Origin: an uncultured Clostridia bacterium
GTDB lineage: Bacteria > Bacillota > Clostridia > Christensenellales > CAG-138
DNA: 64,000 nucleotides
Direction of reading: 5' to 3'
Assembly (NCBI GenBank): GCA_947168565.1
Contig: CAMVMM010000006.1
Span: 1-64,000, forward strand
Shown here: positions 15,614-23,653 of the stretch, one piece after another
Layout: every line of letters begins with the position of its first letter
Numbering within the stretch: position 1 is the stretch's first letter
Program-made: the position numbers and the translations under genes
The notes under the pieces: generated by a model
Told to the model about the DNA's origin: nothing
Database searches by the model: none
Seen by the model: the letters and a program-made list of their open reading frames with translations, nothing else

Positions 15614-16956
15614 CATGGCTTATATATGTGGCAGCGCTTTTGGTGCTGGTTGTCTTCTCCGCGTTCTTTTCCGGCAGCGAGATCGCGTATTCCTCCGCAA
15701 ACCCGCTGCGCCTCAAGCGCGTTTATAACGAAACGAAAAGCCAAAAAGCGCGTCTTGCGGTGTATATTTCCGAGCATTACGACAGGGCGCTTTCCAGCAT
15801 TCTGATTGGAAACAACCTTGTGAACCTTGCCTCCTCCACCCTTTCCACGCAGCTTTTCATCCTGCTGCTTGCGGATCGCGGCATTGTGGGCGAAAACACG
15901 GCGGCGGCGCTCTCCACCGCTGCCATCACGGTGTTTGTGCTCATCTTCGGCGAAACCGTGCCCAAGCTCTCCGCAAAGGAGGACCCGGAGCGCTTCGCCG
16001 TGGAGGTTTCCCGCCCGCTGCGCGGCATTATGATAATCTTTTCGCCCATAGTTTTCGTCGTTATGAAGCTTATAGGCAAGCTGAGCAAGCGCTGGAAAAC
16101 CGAGCAGGACGACGATGCCGTGACCGAGGACGACCTTTCGGAGATAATAGACACGGTTGAGGACGAGGGCGTTATAGATGAGGACACGAGCGAGCTTTTG
16201 CAGTCCGCGCTCGATTTTCCGGATATCTGCGCCTACGAGATAATCACACCGCGCGTGGATATGGTGGCGATAGATATTGAGGACAGCCGCGAGGAGATCA
16301 TGCAGGTGGTGGAAAGCTCCGTTTATTCCCGCCTTCCCGTTTACGAGGGCAGCATCGATAATATCATCGGCGTGCTTCACCTGAACCAGTTCCTAAAGGC
16401 GCTGGCGGCGGGGGAGGAATTTGATATCAGAAGCAAGCTGCTTCCGGTCGTTTTCCTTCATAAAACCACCATCCTGCCGCAGGCGCTGCGCGAGCTTCGT
16501 GAAAAAAAGCTGCATCTTGCCATAGTTACCGACGAATACGGCGGCACGATGGGCCTTATCACCATGGAGGATATTCTTGAGCAGCTCGTTGGCGATATCT
16601 GGGATGAAACGGACGAGATCGAGGATGAAATAGTGCAGCTTGCGCCCGATATGTACGAGGTGGACGGCAATATGCGCATTTACGATTTCCTGGAGGAATT
16701 CGAGATAGACGACCGCGATTTTGACGACGACAACGCCACCGTGGGCGGCTTTGCAATAGAGCAGCTCGGCGGCTACCCCGCAAGGGGCGAAAGCTTTGAT
16801 TTCGAGCATCTGACGATAACCATAAAGCAGCTTCAGAACCTGCGCGTTACAAGGGTGCTTGTGAAGGTGAACCCCAAGCCCGAGCCGGAGGACGACGACG
16901 AGATCGACTGGGAGGGCAAGGATAAGGATAAGGATAAGGACGAGGACGAGGACTGA
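15610..16956 (+). CDS. CNNM/CBS/CorC-domain protein (full HlyC/CorC form)
   Basis: This 448-residue paralogue of the preceding gene is translationally coupled to it (ATGA). It has the CNNM domain with SGSEIAYSSANPLRLKR near residue 18, a CBS pair (SRLPVYEGSIDNIIGVLHLNQFL; GTMGLITMEDILEQLVGDIWDE), then the C-terminal CorC_HlyC domain (YEVDGNMRIYDFLEEF...GGFAIEQLGGYPARGE), and a Lys/Asp-rich tail (KDKDKDKDEDED). It is likely a membrane ion-transport regulator or transporter. A heteromer with the preceding shorter subunit is plausible from the coupling. Confidence 0.92.
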   Translation: MTWLIYVAALLVLVVFSAFFSGSEIAYSSANPLRLKRVYNETKSQKARLAVYISEHYDRALSSILIGNNLVNLASSTLSTQLFILLLADRGIVGENTAAALSTAAITVFVLIFGETVPKLSAKEDPERFAVEVSRPLRGIMIIFSPIVFVVMKLIGKLSKRWKTEQDDDAVTEDDLSEIIDTVEDEGVIDEDTSELLQSALDFPDICAYEIITPRVDMVAIDIEDSREEIMQVVESSVYSRLPVYEGSIDNIIGVLHLNQFLKALAAGEEFDIRSKLLPVVFLHKTTILPQALRELREKKLHLAIVTDEYGGTMGLITMEDILEQLVGDIWDETDEIEDEIVQLAPDMYEVDGNMRIYDFLEEFEIDDRDFDDDNATVGGFAIEQLGGYPARGESFDFEHLTITIKQLQNLRVTRVLVKVNPKPEPEDDDEIDWEGKDKDKDKDEDED

Positions 16957-17064
16957 GAAATTATCCGTCCGAAAAAGCGGAATGCCGGAAAACCGGATAA
17001 CCGGACGGCCGAACCGCCGAAGGACCCGAACACAAGGCAGCACGCGATCCGATAACCGAAACAG

Positions 17065-17102
17065 AAAAATGCCCGCTTTCGCTTTTGAAAACGGGCATTT
17101 TT
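17065..17102. terminator. Terminator after the CNNM pair
   Basis: AAAAATGCCCG (17065-17075) pairs with CGGGCATTTTT (17092-17102). It can serve both the plus-strand CNNM genes and the minus-strand rluA-like gene. Confidence 0.8.
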
Positions 17103-17129
17103 GCATGGCCTTTTCCGCCGTGTTTCTAT

Positions 17130-17162
17130 TTGATTATGCTTTCATTATGCTTTGATTATGCA
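17130..17162. repeat. 11-bp tandem repeat, three copies
   Basis: TTGATTATGCT, TTCATTATGCT and TTGATTATGCA run head to tail between the terminator at 17102 and the end of the rluA-like gene. Confidence 0.85.
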
Positions 17163-17226
17163 CTCCCTTCATCCGTTCTTCTTTCGTATTATCCTCAAAA
17201 AGTGAAGGGAGCCGACGCGGGCGGGG

Positions 17227-18099
17227 TCACCTCATAAGCGCGTCCATATCCGCGGGGATGGGCGCTTCAAGCTCCAGGCTCTCCCCGCTCAGCGGGTGGG
17301 TGAATTCAATTCGCCATGAGTGCAGCGCGGGGCGGGGGATCAGGCTTCTTTCCTCCGTGCCGTATAAAAAATCGCCCGCGAGCGGATGCCCGATATGGGC
17401 GGCATGCACCCTTATCTGGTGCGTTCGGCCCGTTTCAAGGCGAAATTCCACCGCCGAAAAGCCGTTTTTTTCGCACAGCACGCGGTAATTAGTGGCGGCG
17501 GGGCTGCCCGCCTCGCTCACCTCGCGCTTTATCGCGCTGCCGAAAACCCGCGCTATCGGAAGGTCTATCCTGCCGCTTTTTTCCGCGAAAACGCCCTCGC
17601 AGATGCCGATATAGATGCGCTCCAGCTCGTTTGTGTGCAGCTTCTCCGCCAGGCGCTCGTGCATATAGCCGTTTTTCGCTATCGCCATAGCGCCGCTCGT
17701 GCCGCGATCGAGCCTCGTTACGGGATGAAAAAGCCCCGCTCTGCCGAAATAGGCGTTCACCGCCGCCTCTATGGACGGCACGGCGTCATCGTAACGCGAG
17801 CCGTGCGCGGCGGCTCCGGCGGGCTTGTTTACAATAAGAATATCCTCGTCCTCAAAAAGTATCGGAAAGGGCAGGGGGGCGCGGCCGTTTTCGCTCGGGC
17901 TTTCGCCCACAGCGGCGGAAACCGTGTCGCCCGCCGCGACACGCGCATTCGTTTTAGCGTTTTCGCCGTTCAAAAATATGCCGCCCTCGCGCTTTAGCCG
18001 CGCAATAAGCCCGTTTGAAAGGCACAGCTCGCTCCGCAGCAGTGCGGAAACGCTGCGGCCGACGTCCTCTTCACTTGCCCTGTATGAGATAATGCGCAT
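17227..18099 (-). CDS. RluA-family pseudouridine synthase
   Basis: This 290-residue enzyme isomerises uridines in rRNA or tRNA. An S4-like N-terminal region (LLRSELCLSNGLIARLKREGGIFLNGE) precedes the catalytic domain. That domain carries HPVTRLDRGTSGAMAIAKN, with the catalytic aspartate in RLD near residue 130, and GRTHQIRVHAAHIGHPLAGDFLYG. The target base cannot be told from sequence. The ribosome site is weak (AAGGGAAC) upstream of the ATG at 18099. It is divergent from pepT. Confidence 0.9.
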   Translation of the reverse strand: MRIISYRASEEDVGRSVSALLRSELCLSNGLIARLKREGGIFLNGENAKTNARVAAGDTVSAAVGESPSENGRAPLPFPILFEDEDILIVNKPAGAAAHGSRYDDAVPSIEAAVNAYFGRAGLFHPVTRLDRGTSGAMAIAKNGYMHERLAEKLHTNELERIYIGICEGVFAEKSGRIDLPIARVFGSAIKREVSEAGSPAATNYRVLCEKNGFSAVEFRLETGRTHQIRVHAAHIGHPLAGDFLYGTEERSLIPRPALHSWRIEFTHPLSGESLELEAPIPADMDALMR

Positions 18100-18191
18100 G
18101 GTGCGGGTTCCCTTTCGTTTTCGGTAAACAAAATGATACTATTTCCGATGGAAAAAAGCAACAGGTGCGGCTGTTAAAAACCGCTTTACTG

Positions 18192-18200
18192 TGGTATAAT
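18192..18200 (+). promoter_or_regulatory. Extended -10 promoter element of pepT
   Basis: TGGTATAAT is an extended -10 box 37 bp upstream of the pepT start. No convincing -35 is present, as is common for extended -10 promoters. Confidence 0.5.
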
Positions 18201-18236
18201 TGAATCCGAAAATCAATCCCCCGGAGGTAATACCAT

Positions 18237-19460
18237 ATGAAAACCCATGAACGCTTTTTGAACTACGTTCGCGTACACACCGCGAGCAGCGAGGATTCGA
18301 CCACAGTTCCGACCACGCCGCGGCAGTTCGACCTTGCGAAGATGCTTGTTGAGGAGCTTCACGCGCTGGGCATCGAGAATGCGAGGGAGGACGATAAATG
18401 CTACGTTTACGCGAGCATTCCCGCCACGGAGGGCTGCGAAAACGCGCCCGCGCTCGGCTTTATCGCGCACATGGACACCGTGCCGGATTTTTCCGGCGAA
18501 AACGTTTCGCCGCGCATCATTGAAAATTACGACGGCGGCGAGGTCGTGCTGGGCGAGAGCGGCAGGACGCTTTCCCCCGAAAAGCTGCCGCATCTTCCGA
18601 TGCTCAAGGGCAGAACGCTTATCGTGACGGACGGCACCACCGTGCTCGGCGGCGACGATAAGGCGGGCATCGCGGAGATAATCACCGCCGTGGAGCGCAT
18701 TTTGGCGGAAAAGCGGCCGCACGGCAAGATCTGCATCGGCTTCACTCCGGATGAGGAGGTCGGCTCCGGCGCGGATCATTTCGACGTGGCGGCTTTCGGC
18801 GCGGATTTTGCGTATACCGTGGATGGCGGCATGGAGGGCGAGATCGAGTATGAAAACTTCAATGCGGCGGCGGCAAAAGTGAAGGTGAACGGCTTCAATA
18901 TCCACCCGGGCGACAGCAAGAATAAAATGATAAACGCGCTGCTGGTCGGCATGGAGTTCAACTCCATGCTCCCCGCCGAAACTCCGGCGAACACCGAGGG
19001 CTACGAGGGCTTTTTCCACCTCACCGATATGAGCGGCAGCGTGGAGAGCTGCGAGATGAGCTATATTATCCGCGATCATTCAAGCGGGATAATGGCGGCG
19101 CGGAAGGCGACCATGGAGCACGCCGCAAAGATTCTGAATGAAAAATACGGCGCGGGCACCGTGGAGCTCAGTATGCGCGATCAGTATCAAAACATGGCGG
19201 AGAAGATAAAGCCCTGCATGCACCTTATAGAAAACGCGATAGAGGCGGCGAAGGAGCTTGGCATAGAGCCCCGCGTTCAGGCGATTCGCGGCGGCACGGA
19301 CGGCGCAAGGCTCAGCTTTATGGGGCTGCCCTGCCCGAACCTCGGCACCGGCGATTTTGCCTGCCACGGCCCGTATGAGCACGTTACCGTGGAGGGCATG
19401 GAAAAATGCACGGAGCTGGTGCTGAAGCTCGTTGAAAAGTACGCAAAAATGAGCAGATAA
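18237..19460 (+). CDS. pepT: Peptidase T (tripeptide aminopeptidase)
   Basis: This 407-residue cytoplasmic zinc exopeptidase of family M20B removes N-terminal residues from tripeptides. Metal ligands and catalytic residues are recognisable in GFIAHMDTVPD (near residue 76), GGDDKAGIAEI (near residue 138), FTPDEEVGSG (near residue 170), VDGGMEGE (near residue 195) and the C-terminal RGGTDGARLSFMGLPCPNLGTG. Length is standard. The start has a CCGGAGGT ribosome site. It is monocistronic. Confidence 0.95.
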   Translation: MKTHERFLNYVRVHTASSEDSTTVPTTPRQFDLAKMLVEELHALGIENAREDDKCYVYASIPATEGCENAPALGFIAHMDTVPDFSGENVSPRIIENYDGGEVVLGESGRTLSPEKLPHLPMLKGRTLIVTDGTTVLGGDDKAGIAEIITAVERILAEKRPHGKICIGFTPDEEVGSGADHFDVAAFGADFAYTVDGGMEGEIEYENFNAAAAKVKVNGFNIHPGDSKNKMINALLVGMEFNSMLPAETPANTEGYEGFFHLTDMSGSVESCEMSYIIRDHSSGIMAARKATMEHAAKILNEKYGAGTVELSMRDQYQNMAEKIKPCMHLIENAIEAAKELGIEPRVQAIRGGTDGARLSFMGLPCPNLGTGDFACHGPYEHVTVEGMEKCTELVLKLVEKYAKMSR

Positions 19461-19542
19461 AGCGTATTTCGGGTAAGTCTCGAATGAAGCTTGCAAACGG
19501 ATGCTCCGTTAAGGCGCGGGGCATCCGGCTTTGCCAAAAGCA

Positions 19543-19618
19543 CTCTCCCGGAGGAGAGGGGGGACCGCCGCAGGCGGTGGGTGAGGTGGACATCTCATAA
19601 ACGCCGCGCACGGCGTTT
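19543..19618. repeat. Dispersed-type repeat with hairpins after pepT
   Basis: CTCTCC-CGGA-GGAGAG is followed by ACCGCC-GCA-GGCGGT and GGGTGAGG, then AAACGCCG-CGCA-CGGCGTTT. The first part closely resembles a repeat I know as common in intergenic regions of gut Clostridia. The last hairpin, ending in TTTTA, may terminate pepT. Confidence 0.6.
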
Positions 19619-19733
19619 TATCCTGTTTATTCTCCGAGGAGCTAACCATACCAAGCTTTTTCGGCAAATTAAAGCGGTTTAGCCGACCGTTCGGGAAACG
19701 GAAAAAATAAAGAATAAAGGTTAAAGGTTACGC

Positions 19734-20285
19734 ATGACAGAGATTTCGTTTGCCCATATTGCGCTCATCATCGCCGCCGCATGGCTCGCCGTGCGGGCCT
19801 TCGCCGCGCTGAAAAACGGGCGAATCGATTGGCGGCGCGAAGCAAAGCTGCTGCTCGTGTGCTGCTGCTTCATAGTGCTCGCAAGAATCGTATATTTTCC
19901 ATGGCATTTGGAAAACGGGCGAATAGGGCTGCTGCGGCTCGATATTTCAAGTGCGCCGGGCAAGCTGAACCTTGTGCCGTTTAAAAATATGCTTCAAAAA
20001 TACGACGGGTGGTTGCTGAACCTGATCGGAAACGTGAGCATGTTCATCCCCGTTGGAATAATCTATCCGCTCTGCTTCAAAAGGCTTGATAATATCGGAA
20101 GGGTCACGCTTGCGGGCTTCGGGCTTTCGCTTTTTATCGAGCTGACGCAGCTTTTATTCTATGAAAGAACTTCGGATGTGGACGACCTTATTCTAAACAC
20201 GCTCGGCACGCTGATCGGTGCGGCGATCTATTTCGCCGTGAAGCGGGCTTCCGCCCGCAAAAGCACCGTAAACGCCGGCAAATAA
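19734..20285 (+). CDS. VanZ-family membrane protein
   Basis: This 183-residue protein has four or five predicted helices. The VanZ signature is clear: NLVPFKNM...GNVSMFIPVGIIYPL near residues 82-110, then GFGLSLFIELTQLLFYERTSDVDDLILNTLGTLIGAAIYF near residues 125-165. VanZ-like proteins are linked to glycopeptide resistance or envelope functions, but most are of unknown role. The ribosome site is AAAGG. It lies 25 bp ahead of the GNAT gene, so the two are probably co-transcribed. Confidence 0.85.
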   Translation: MTEISFAHIALIIAAAWLAVRAFAALKNGRIDWRREAKLLLVCCCFIVLARIVYFPWHLENGRIGLLRLDISSAPGKLNLVPFKNMLQKYDGWLLNLIGNVSMFIPVGIIYPLCFKRLDNIGRVTLAGFGLSLFIELTQLLFYERTSDVDDLILNTLGTLIGAAIYFAVKRASARKSTVNAGK

Positions 20286-20310
20286 ACTGCGCACGAAGGG
20301 AAATTAAAAA

Positions 20311-20799
20311 ATGAATATTATCCGTATCGATGAAAGCTTTAAAAGCGCCGCCGCGCCCCTGATCGCGGGTTTTCGCGCCGCGCTCAATTCCTACAGGGGC
20401 ATAGCTTCGCGCCCGAGCCTCGAGGAGGCGGGGGAGGAGTACCTTTGGCTGCTTGAAAAGGGCTATCCCGTTTTCGCTGCGGAGGAAAACGGCGAGCTTT
20501 TGGGCTATGCGGTTTGCAGAGTGGAGGACGGGCTCGTGTGGGTGGAGCAGCTCTACACCCGCGAAGCCGCCCGCAGAAGGGGCGTTGGCACGCTGCTTTT
20601 TGAAAAGGCGGAGGAGCTTGCCCGCTCGATGGGCGAAAGCACGGTTTACAACTATATTCACCCGAATAACGACGGCGTTATCGCGTTTCTGCGCTCAAGG
20701 GGGTACACGGTGCTGAACCTTATCGAGGTGCGCAAGCCCTACGAGGGCGAAAAGCTGAGCACGACCGTGAGGGTGAATGAGCACAGCTTTGATTATTGA
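20311..20799 (+). CDS. GNAT-family N-acetyltransferase
   Basis: This 162-residue protein has the GNAT fold. Motif A is VWVEQLYTREAARRRGVGTLLFEKAEELA at about residues 76-104, with the acetyl-CoA loop RRRGVG. It is followed by YNYIHPNNDGVIAFLRSRGY and a final strand. The substrate is unknown. The start follows GAAGGGAAA. It ends before the bidirectional terminator at 20829. Confidence 0.88.
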   Translation: MNIIRIDESFKSAAAPLIAGFRAALNSYRGIASRPSLEEAGEEYLWLLEKGYPVFAAEENGELLGYAVCRVEDGLVWVEQLYTREAARRRGVGTLLFEKAEELARSMGESTVYNYIHPNNDGVIAFLRSRGYTVLNLIEVRKPYEGEKLSTTVRVNEHSFDY

Positions 20800-20828
20800 G
20801 GGAAGCGGCTGCTTGCGAAAACAGGTAA

Positions 20829-20854
20829 AAAAAACGGAGGCATCTCCGTTTTTT
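20829..20854. terminator. Bidirectional terminator
   Basis: AAAAAACGGAG-GCAT-CTCCGTTTTTT has an 11-bp stem with A and T runs on both sides. It serves the GNAT gene (plus) and the reverse transcriptase gene (minus). Confidence 0.9.
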
Positions 20855-20869
20855 GCTGTTTACCGTGGA

Positions 20870-22066
20870 TCATTCTTCGTCAAATTGATAGAATTCATGC
20901 ACTAGGCTCCGATAACCGAGCCTTTTTATATCCTCATACCGCGCGTTGAACCTTGCCTTGGTGCGCGTGCCCTCCATCAGAAAGCGAATGCAGTCCTGCG
21001 CGTAATTATCTATAATTTTCAGGCTTTCGGAGGTGTTTATTACGGGGAAGAACCAGCGCGCCCATGTGAGGTCGGTATCCGTTGGATTATCGAAAAGCTT
21101 GCGGTTGAAGGCGCGAATGAAGGCTATCGCCGCCTTTTCGCCTGAAAGCCCCTTGCGCTTCGCCCATCTTGCAAGCGCGCGCGCCTTTCTGCGCATCTTC
21201 ATTTTCAGCTTTTTGACCGAGGCGGGGGCTATGTCCACCTTGCCGCCGCGAAAAACGAAGCCAAGAAAGGTCCATTCCTCGCCCGCGCCCGCGAAAAGCT
21301 CCTTTTCCGGGTTAACCGAAAGCTTCATTTTATTAAGAAAATTCTTTATAAATTCGGCGTACTCAAAGCATTTTTTCTTTGTTTCAGCAAACACTATGAT
21401 ATCGTCCGAATATCTTGCGTAGGGGATGCGGTTTTCGTAAAAATGCCCGTCCAGCTCGCGCAGATAAAGGTTGGCGTAAAAGCTTGAAAGCGGCGTGCCC
21501 GCCATAATGCCCTTTCTCTCCTCGACTGGTTTTCCCTTTTCAAGCACCCTTTCCTCCAATAGAAGCGCCCTGCAAAAGGCAAGCAATTCGGGATCGTCCG
21601 AAAGCGCCGCATCGAGCATGGGCAGCAAAAGCGCAATATCAACCGAGTTGAAATAGTCGCTTATATCAACTTTATAGGAATACATTTTTTCGATCCGCCG
21701 ATCCCGCGCAAAGCGGCGCACGGCGTCCTTCGCTCCGCGCCCCGGGCGGAAGGAATACAGACCGGAATAGAAAAGATGATCGTATTTGCGCAAAATAAGG
21801 TGCGTGAGCAGCTTTAAAACGAGGTTTTCATTCTTCGGATAGGTATACACAATGCGCTTTTTGCTTGAATTCTGCTTGCTTATAATCGCTTTTTTCGGCA
21901 AAGGAAAACTGCCGCGCTCTATCTCGCGGCAAACGCTTTCATATTCCCTTTTTTCGATGAATTCCGAAAGCTCCTTCTCGCGCCACGCGGAGATATGATG
22001 CTCCTTTTTATATGCAAGAAAATCGAGCCATGCGGTTTCATCGCCAAGCATATCAAGCAGGCTCAT
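20870..22066 (-). CDS. Stand-alone reverse transcriptase
   Basis: This 398-residue RNA-directed DNA polymerase has recognisable RT blocks: RT1 near KKAIISKQNSSKKRIVYTYP (59-77), RT2 LYSFRPGRGAKDAVRR (103-118), RT3 YKVDISDYFNSVD with catalytic D134, RT4 AGTPLSSFYANLYL (189-202), and RT5 ARYSDDIIVF with Y219-x-D221-D222. RT6 and RT7 (NPEKELF; EWTFLGFVF) follow. A helical, basic thumb-like region (about 290-330) and a further C-terminal region come after. There is no HNH, maturase or protease domain. RT4 lacks the SQ of DGR enzymes, and no template/variable repeats or retron RNA are evident nearby. No good ribosome site precedes the ATG. Its role could be defence, repair or a group-II-like remnant. 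Confidence 0.9.
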   Translation of the reverse strand: MSLLDMLGDETAWLDFLAYKKEHHISAWREKELSEFIEKREYESVCREIERGSFPLPKKAIISKQNSSKKRIVYTYPKNENLVLKLLTHLILRKYDHLFYSGLYSFRPGRGAKDAVRRFARDRRIEKMYSYKVDISDYFNSVDIALLLPMLDAALSDDPELLAFCRALLLEERVLEKGKPVEERKGIMAGTPLSSFYANLYLRELDGHFYENRIPYARYSDDIIVFAETKKKCFEYAEFIKNFLNKMKLSVNPEKELFAGAGEEWTFLGFVFRGGKVDIAPASVKKLKMKMRRKARALARWAKRKGLSGEKAAIAFIRAFNRKLFDNPTDTDLTWARWFFPVINTSESLKIIDNYAQDCIRFLMEGTRTKARFNARYEDIKRLGYRSLVHEFYQFDEE

Positions 22067-22092
22067 TACAGCTTATAAAACAGATCGTATAC

Positions 22093-22413
22093 TTAAAACA
22101 GGCCGCCGTTATACTTTTTTTGAGCGTGAATGATCATGCCGATCCCCGCCGCAAGTCCGGTAAACGGCAGCAGCAGCGCCGCAATGCCCGCTCGTTCGCC
22201 AATGATGAGCGCGGCAAGCGCCGAAGCAAAGAACGCGGCTGCGATGATGAAAAGCCCGATGGAAAACGCCCTTGCATAGCGCTTTTCATCGCTTTTTTCG
22301 ATATTTTTGCGGTGGTAGTCGTGGATAAGGCCCGTGTGACCTCTAAAGATCGCGATCCCAAAGCCGAGCATCAGCGCCGCAGCCGCAAGCATTATTATTG
22401 CATACAGTACCAT
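22093..22413 (-). CDS. Small membrane protein, DUF3784-like
   Basis: The frame can start at 22461 (122 aa) or at 22413 (106 aa). The shorter form avoids overlap with the preceding GNAT gene, but neither has a clear ribosome site. It has three hydrophobic segments and a conserved-looking FRGHTGLIHDYHRKNIEKSDEKRYARAF loop after the first helix, as in the DUF3784 family. It lies 27 bp upstream of the reverse transcriptase on the same strand, so co-expression is likely, though a functional link is only inferred. Confidence 0.7.
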   Translation of the reverse strand: MVLYAIIMLAAAALMLGFGIAIFRGHTGLIHDYHRKNIEKSDEKRYARAFSIGLFIIAAAFFASALAALIIGERAGIAALLLPFTGLAAGIGMIIHAQKKYNGGLF

Positions 22414-22430
22414 ATCGATCAATACTAATT

Positions 22431-22913
22431 CTATTTTCTTATGTAAAGCGGCATATCCCATTCATCCGCGCCGTTTTCGGTGAAGCCGAGACGCTTCCAG
22501 AAGCGAACGGAGTCTTCCTTCGTGCTGTTCAGCTCATAATAAACCGCGCCCTGCGCCTTGGTGTGCGCCGAGAACGCTTCAAAGCAGCGCCGCCCCGTGC
22601 CGTTTCCACGAAACTGCGGGAACACCCAGAAGTCGAGAATGAAGCATTTGCCGTCCTCGCTTTGGAAGGTGCAGTAGCTTACCGCGCCGATTCGCTCGCC
22701 GTTCTCGATAAAATAGGCGAAATGCTGTTTATCCTTTTCGCGCAGCATATGCTCCCGCAGGACCCCGCGATACTCCTCGCTCGAGAAGTATTCGATATCC
22801 TCGTCGTCGATGATGCCGTCGTTGATAAGATACGGAAGATGGATGCTCCAAAACTCCTCCAGCCTTTCAACGGGCAATTCCTCAAGCGTTATCGTTTTTT
22901 CTTTATTATTCAA
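22431..22913 (-). CDS. GNAT-family N-acetyltransferase, TTG start
   Basis: This 160-residue protein has GNAT motif A in CFILDFWVFPQFRGNGTGRRCFEAFSAHTKAQGA (about residues 88-121) and the WKRLGF motif B near residue 140. The initiation codon is TTG at 22913, which overlaps the TGA stop of the upstream GNAT gene, so translation is coupled. The substrate is unknown. The 3' end meets or overlaps the membrane-protein gene at 22413. Confidence 0.85.
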   Translation of the reverse strand: MNNKEKTITLEELPVERLEEFWSIHLPYLINDGIIDDEDIEYFSSEEYRGVLREHMLREKDKQHFAYFIENGERIGAVSYCTFQSEDGKCFILDFWVFPQFRGNGTGRRCFEAFSAHTKAQGAVYYELNSTKEDSVRFWKRLGFTENGADEWDMPLYIRK

Positions 22914-23353
22914 AGCCTTTTCTCCATTATTATCTCGTCGCCGTCCGAATCGCCCGTATGAGTGAAGCCGAGCTTTTCATAGAGCCGCCACGCCTCGTCG
23001 TTGCCCTCGATATAGCAGAGGGTGACCTTTTCAAATCTGCCGTCCTTGCGCATCAAATCGAGTATCATTTCGGCGGCCTTCGTGCCGAATCCGCGCCCCT
23101 GATACCTTTCATCGATGAAAAGCTGGCTGAAATCGTATGCGCCGCGCTCATCCTCGTCGAAATAATAACAGTACAGCGCCATTCCGACGGGAATTTCGTC
23201 ATCATAGATAACGAACGCATGGCTTCCATGCTCGCGGTAGGCGTAGGCACGGGCGAGCAGAACGGTGCTGCTTGCGACATACTTTTCCTGTTCGGGCGCG
23301 ACCTTCAATCTAAAGCGCCAGTTATCCGGGGTAACGGGGCGCAAACTTATCAT
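22910..23353 (-). CDS. GNAT-family N-acetyltransferase, BltD/polyamine type
   Basis: This 147-residue protein begins ISLRPVTPDNWRFRLKV, as do spermine/spermidine-type GNATs. It has motif A in YDFSQLFIDERYQGRGFGTKAAEMILDLM (about residues 74-102) and EAWRLYEKLGFTHTGD at the end. Polyamine acetylation is a reasonable guess, not shown. The start has an AAAGGAGT ribosome site. It leads a coupled run of GNAT, GNAT, membrane protein and reverse transcriptase on the minus strand. Confidence 0.88.
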   Translation of the reverse strand: MISLRPVTPDNWRFRLKVAPEQEKYVASSTVLLARAYAYREHGSHAFVIYDDEIPVGMALYCYYFDEDERGAYDFSQLFIDERYQGRGFGTKAAEMILDLMRKDGRFEKVTLCYIEGNDEAWRLYEKLGFTHTGDSDGDEIIMEKRL

Positions 23354-23394
23354 TTTTCTACTCCTTTAAGCATTGAGCGAGTTTTAGTCATAAA

Positions 23395-23581
23395 AATGTG
23401 CGGCAAAAGCGCCGCAATAAAGAAACGCCGGAGAAAACCTTAAATGCCCATAAGTTATGGGCAATACAGGATCGTACACGGGCGGCTGCCTGCGAAGCCG
23501 GGGTCAAAGGCCCGTGCCGGATCCGCCGCAGGCGCTCCGCGTTCTCCGGCGTTTGGCGCGGCAGGGCAAGCCCTCTGCCGC
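23395..23581 (-). ncRNA. Candidate structured RNA with pseudoknot, about 190 nt
   Basis: On the minus strand, a promoter (23588-23616) is followed by: a 5' hairpin (23558-23564 with 23575-23581); a 13-bp perfect long-range stem (23423-23435 with 23542-23554) that encloses the rest; a coaxial stem GGATC...GATCC plus CACGGGC...GCCCGTG (23469-23483 with 23510-23524); and an inner GGCT/AGCC hairpin. The loop of that hairpin, GCCTGCG (23488-23494), pairs with CGCAGGC (23527-23533), making a 7-bp pseudoknot. An 8-bp hairpin lies at 23445-23463. A final GCGGC/GCCGC hairpin (23401-23415), followed by ATTTTTAT, looks like a terminator. No protein frame fits. It might belong to a known class such as raiA, which I could not check. 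Confidence 0.7.
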
Positions 23582-23587
23582 AGGTGT

Positions 23588-23616
23588 ATTTTAGCATGAA
23601 GCCGCGCCGCCGTCAA
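23588..23616 (-). promoter_or_regulatory. Promoter of the structured RNA
   Basis: On the minus strand, TTGACG (23611-23616), a 17-bp spacer and TAAAAT (23588-23593) predict a transcript start near 23581, at the base of the first hairpin. Confidence 0.7.
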
Positions 23617-23653
23617 TTCGTTTCATAAAACGGCGCAGCGCCTCAGCCGCAGT

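Noticed and set aside
20870..22413. Retron or diversity-generating retroelement
   Set aside because: No msr/msd-like inverted repeat directly upstream of the RT, no template/variable repeat pair, and the RT4 motif lacks the DGR-type SQ.
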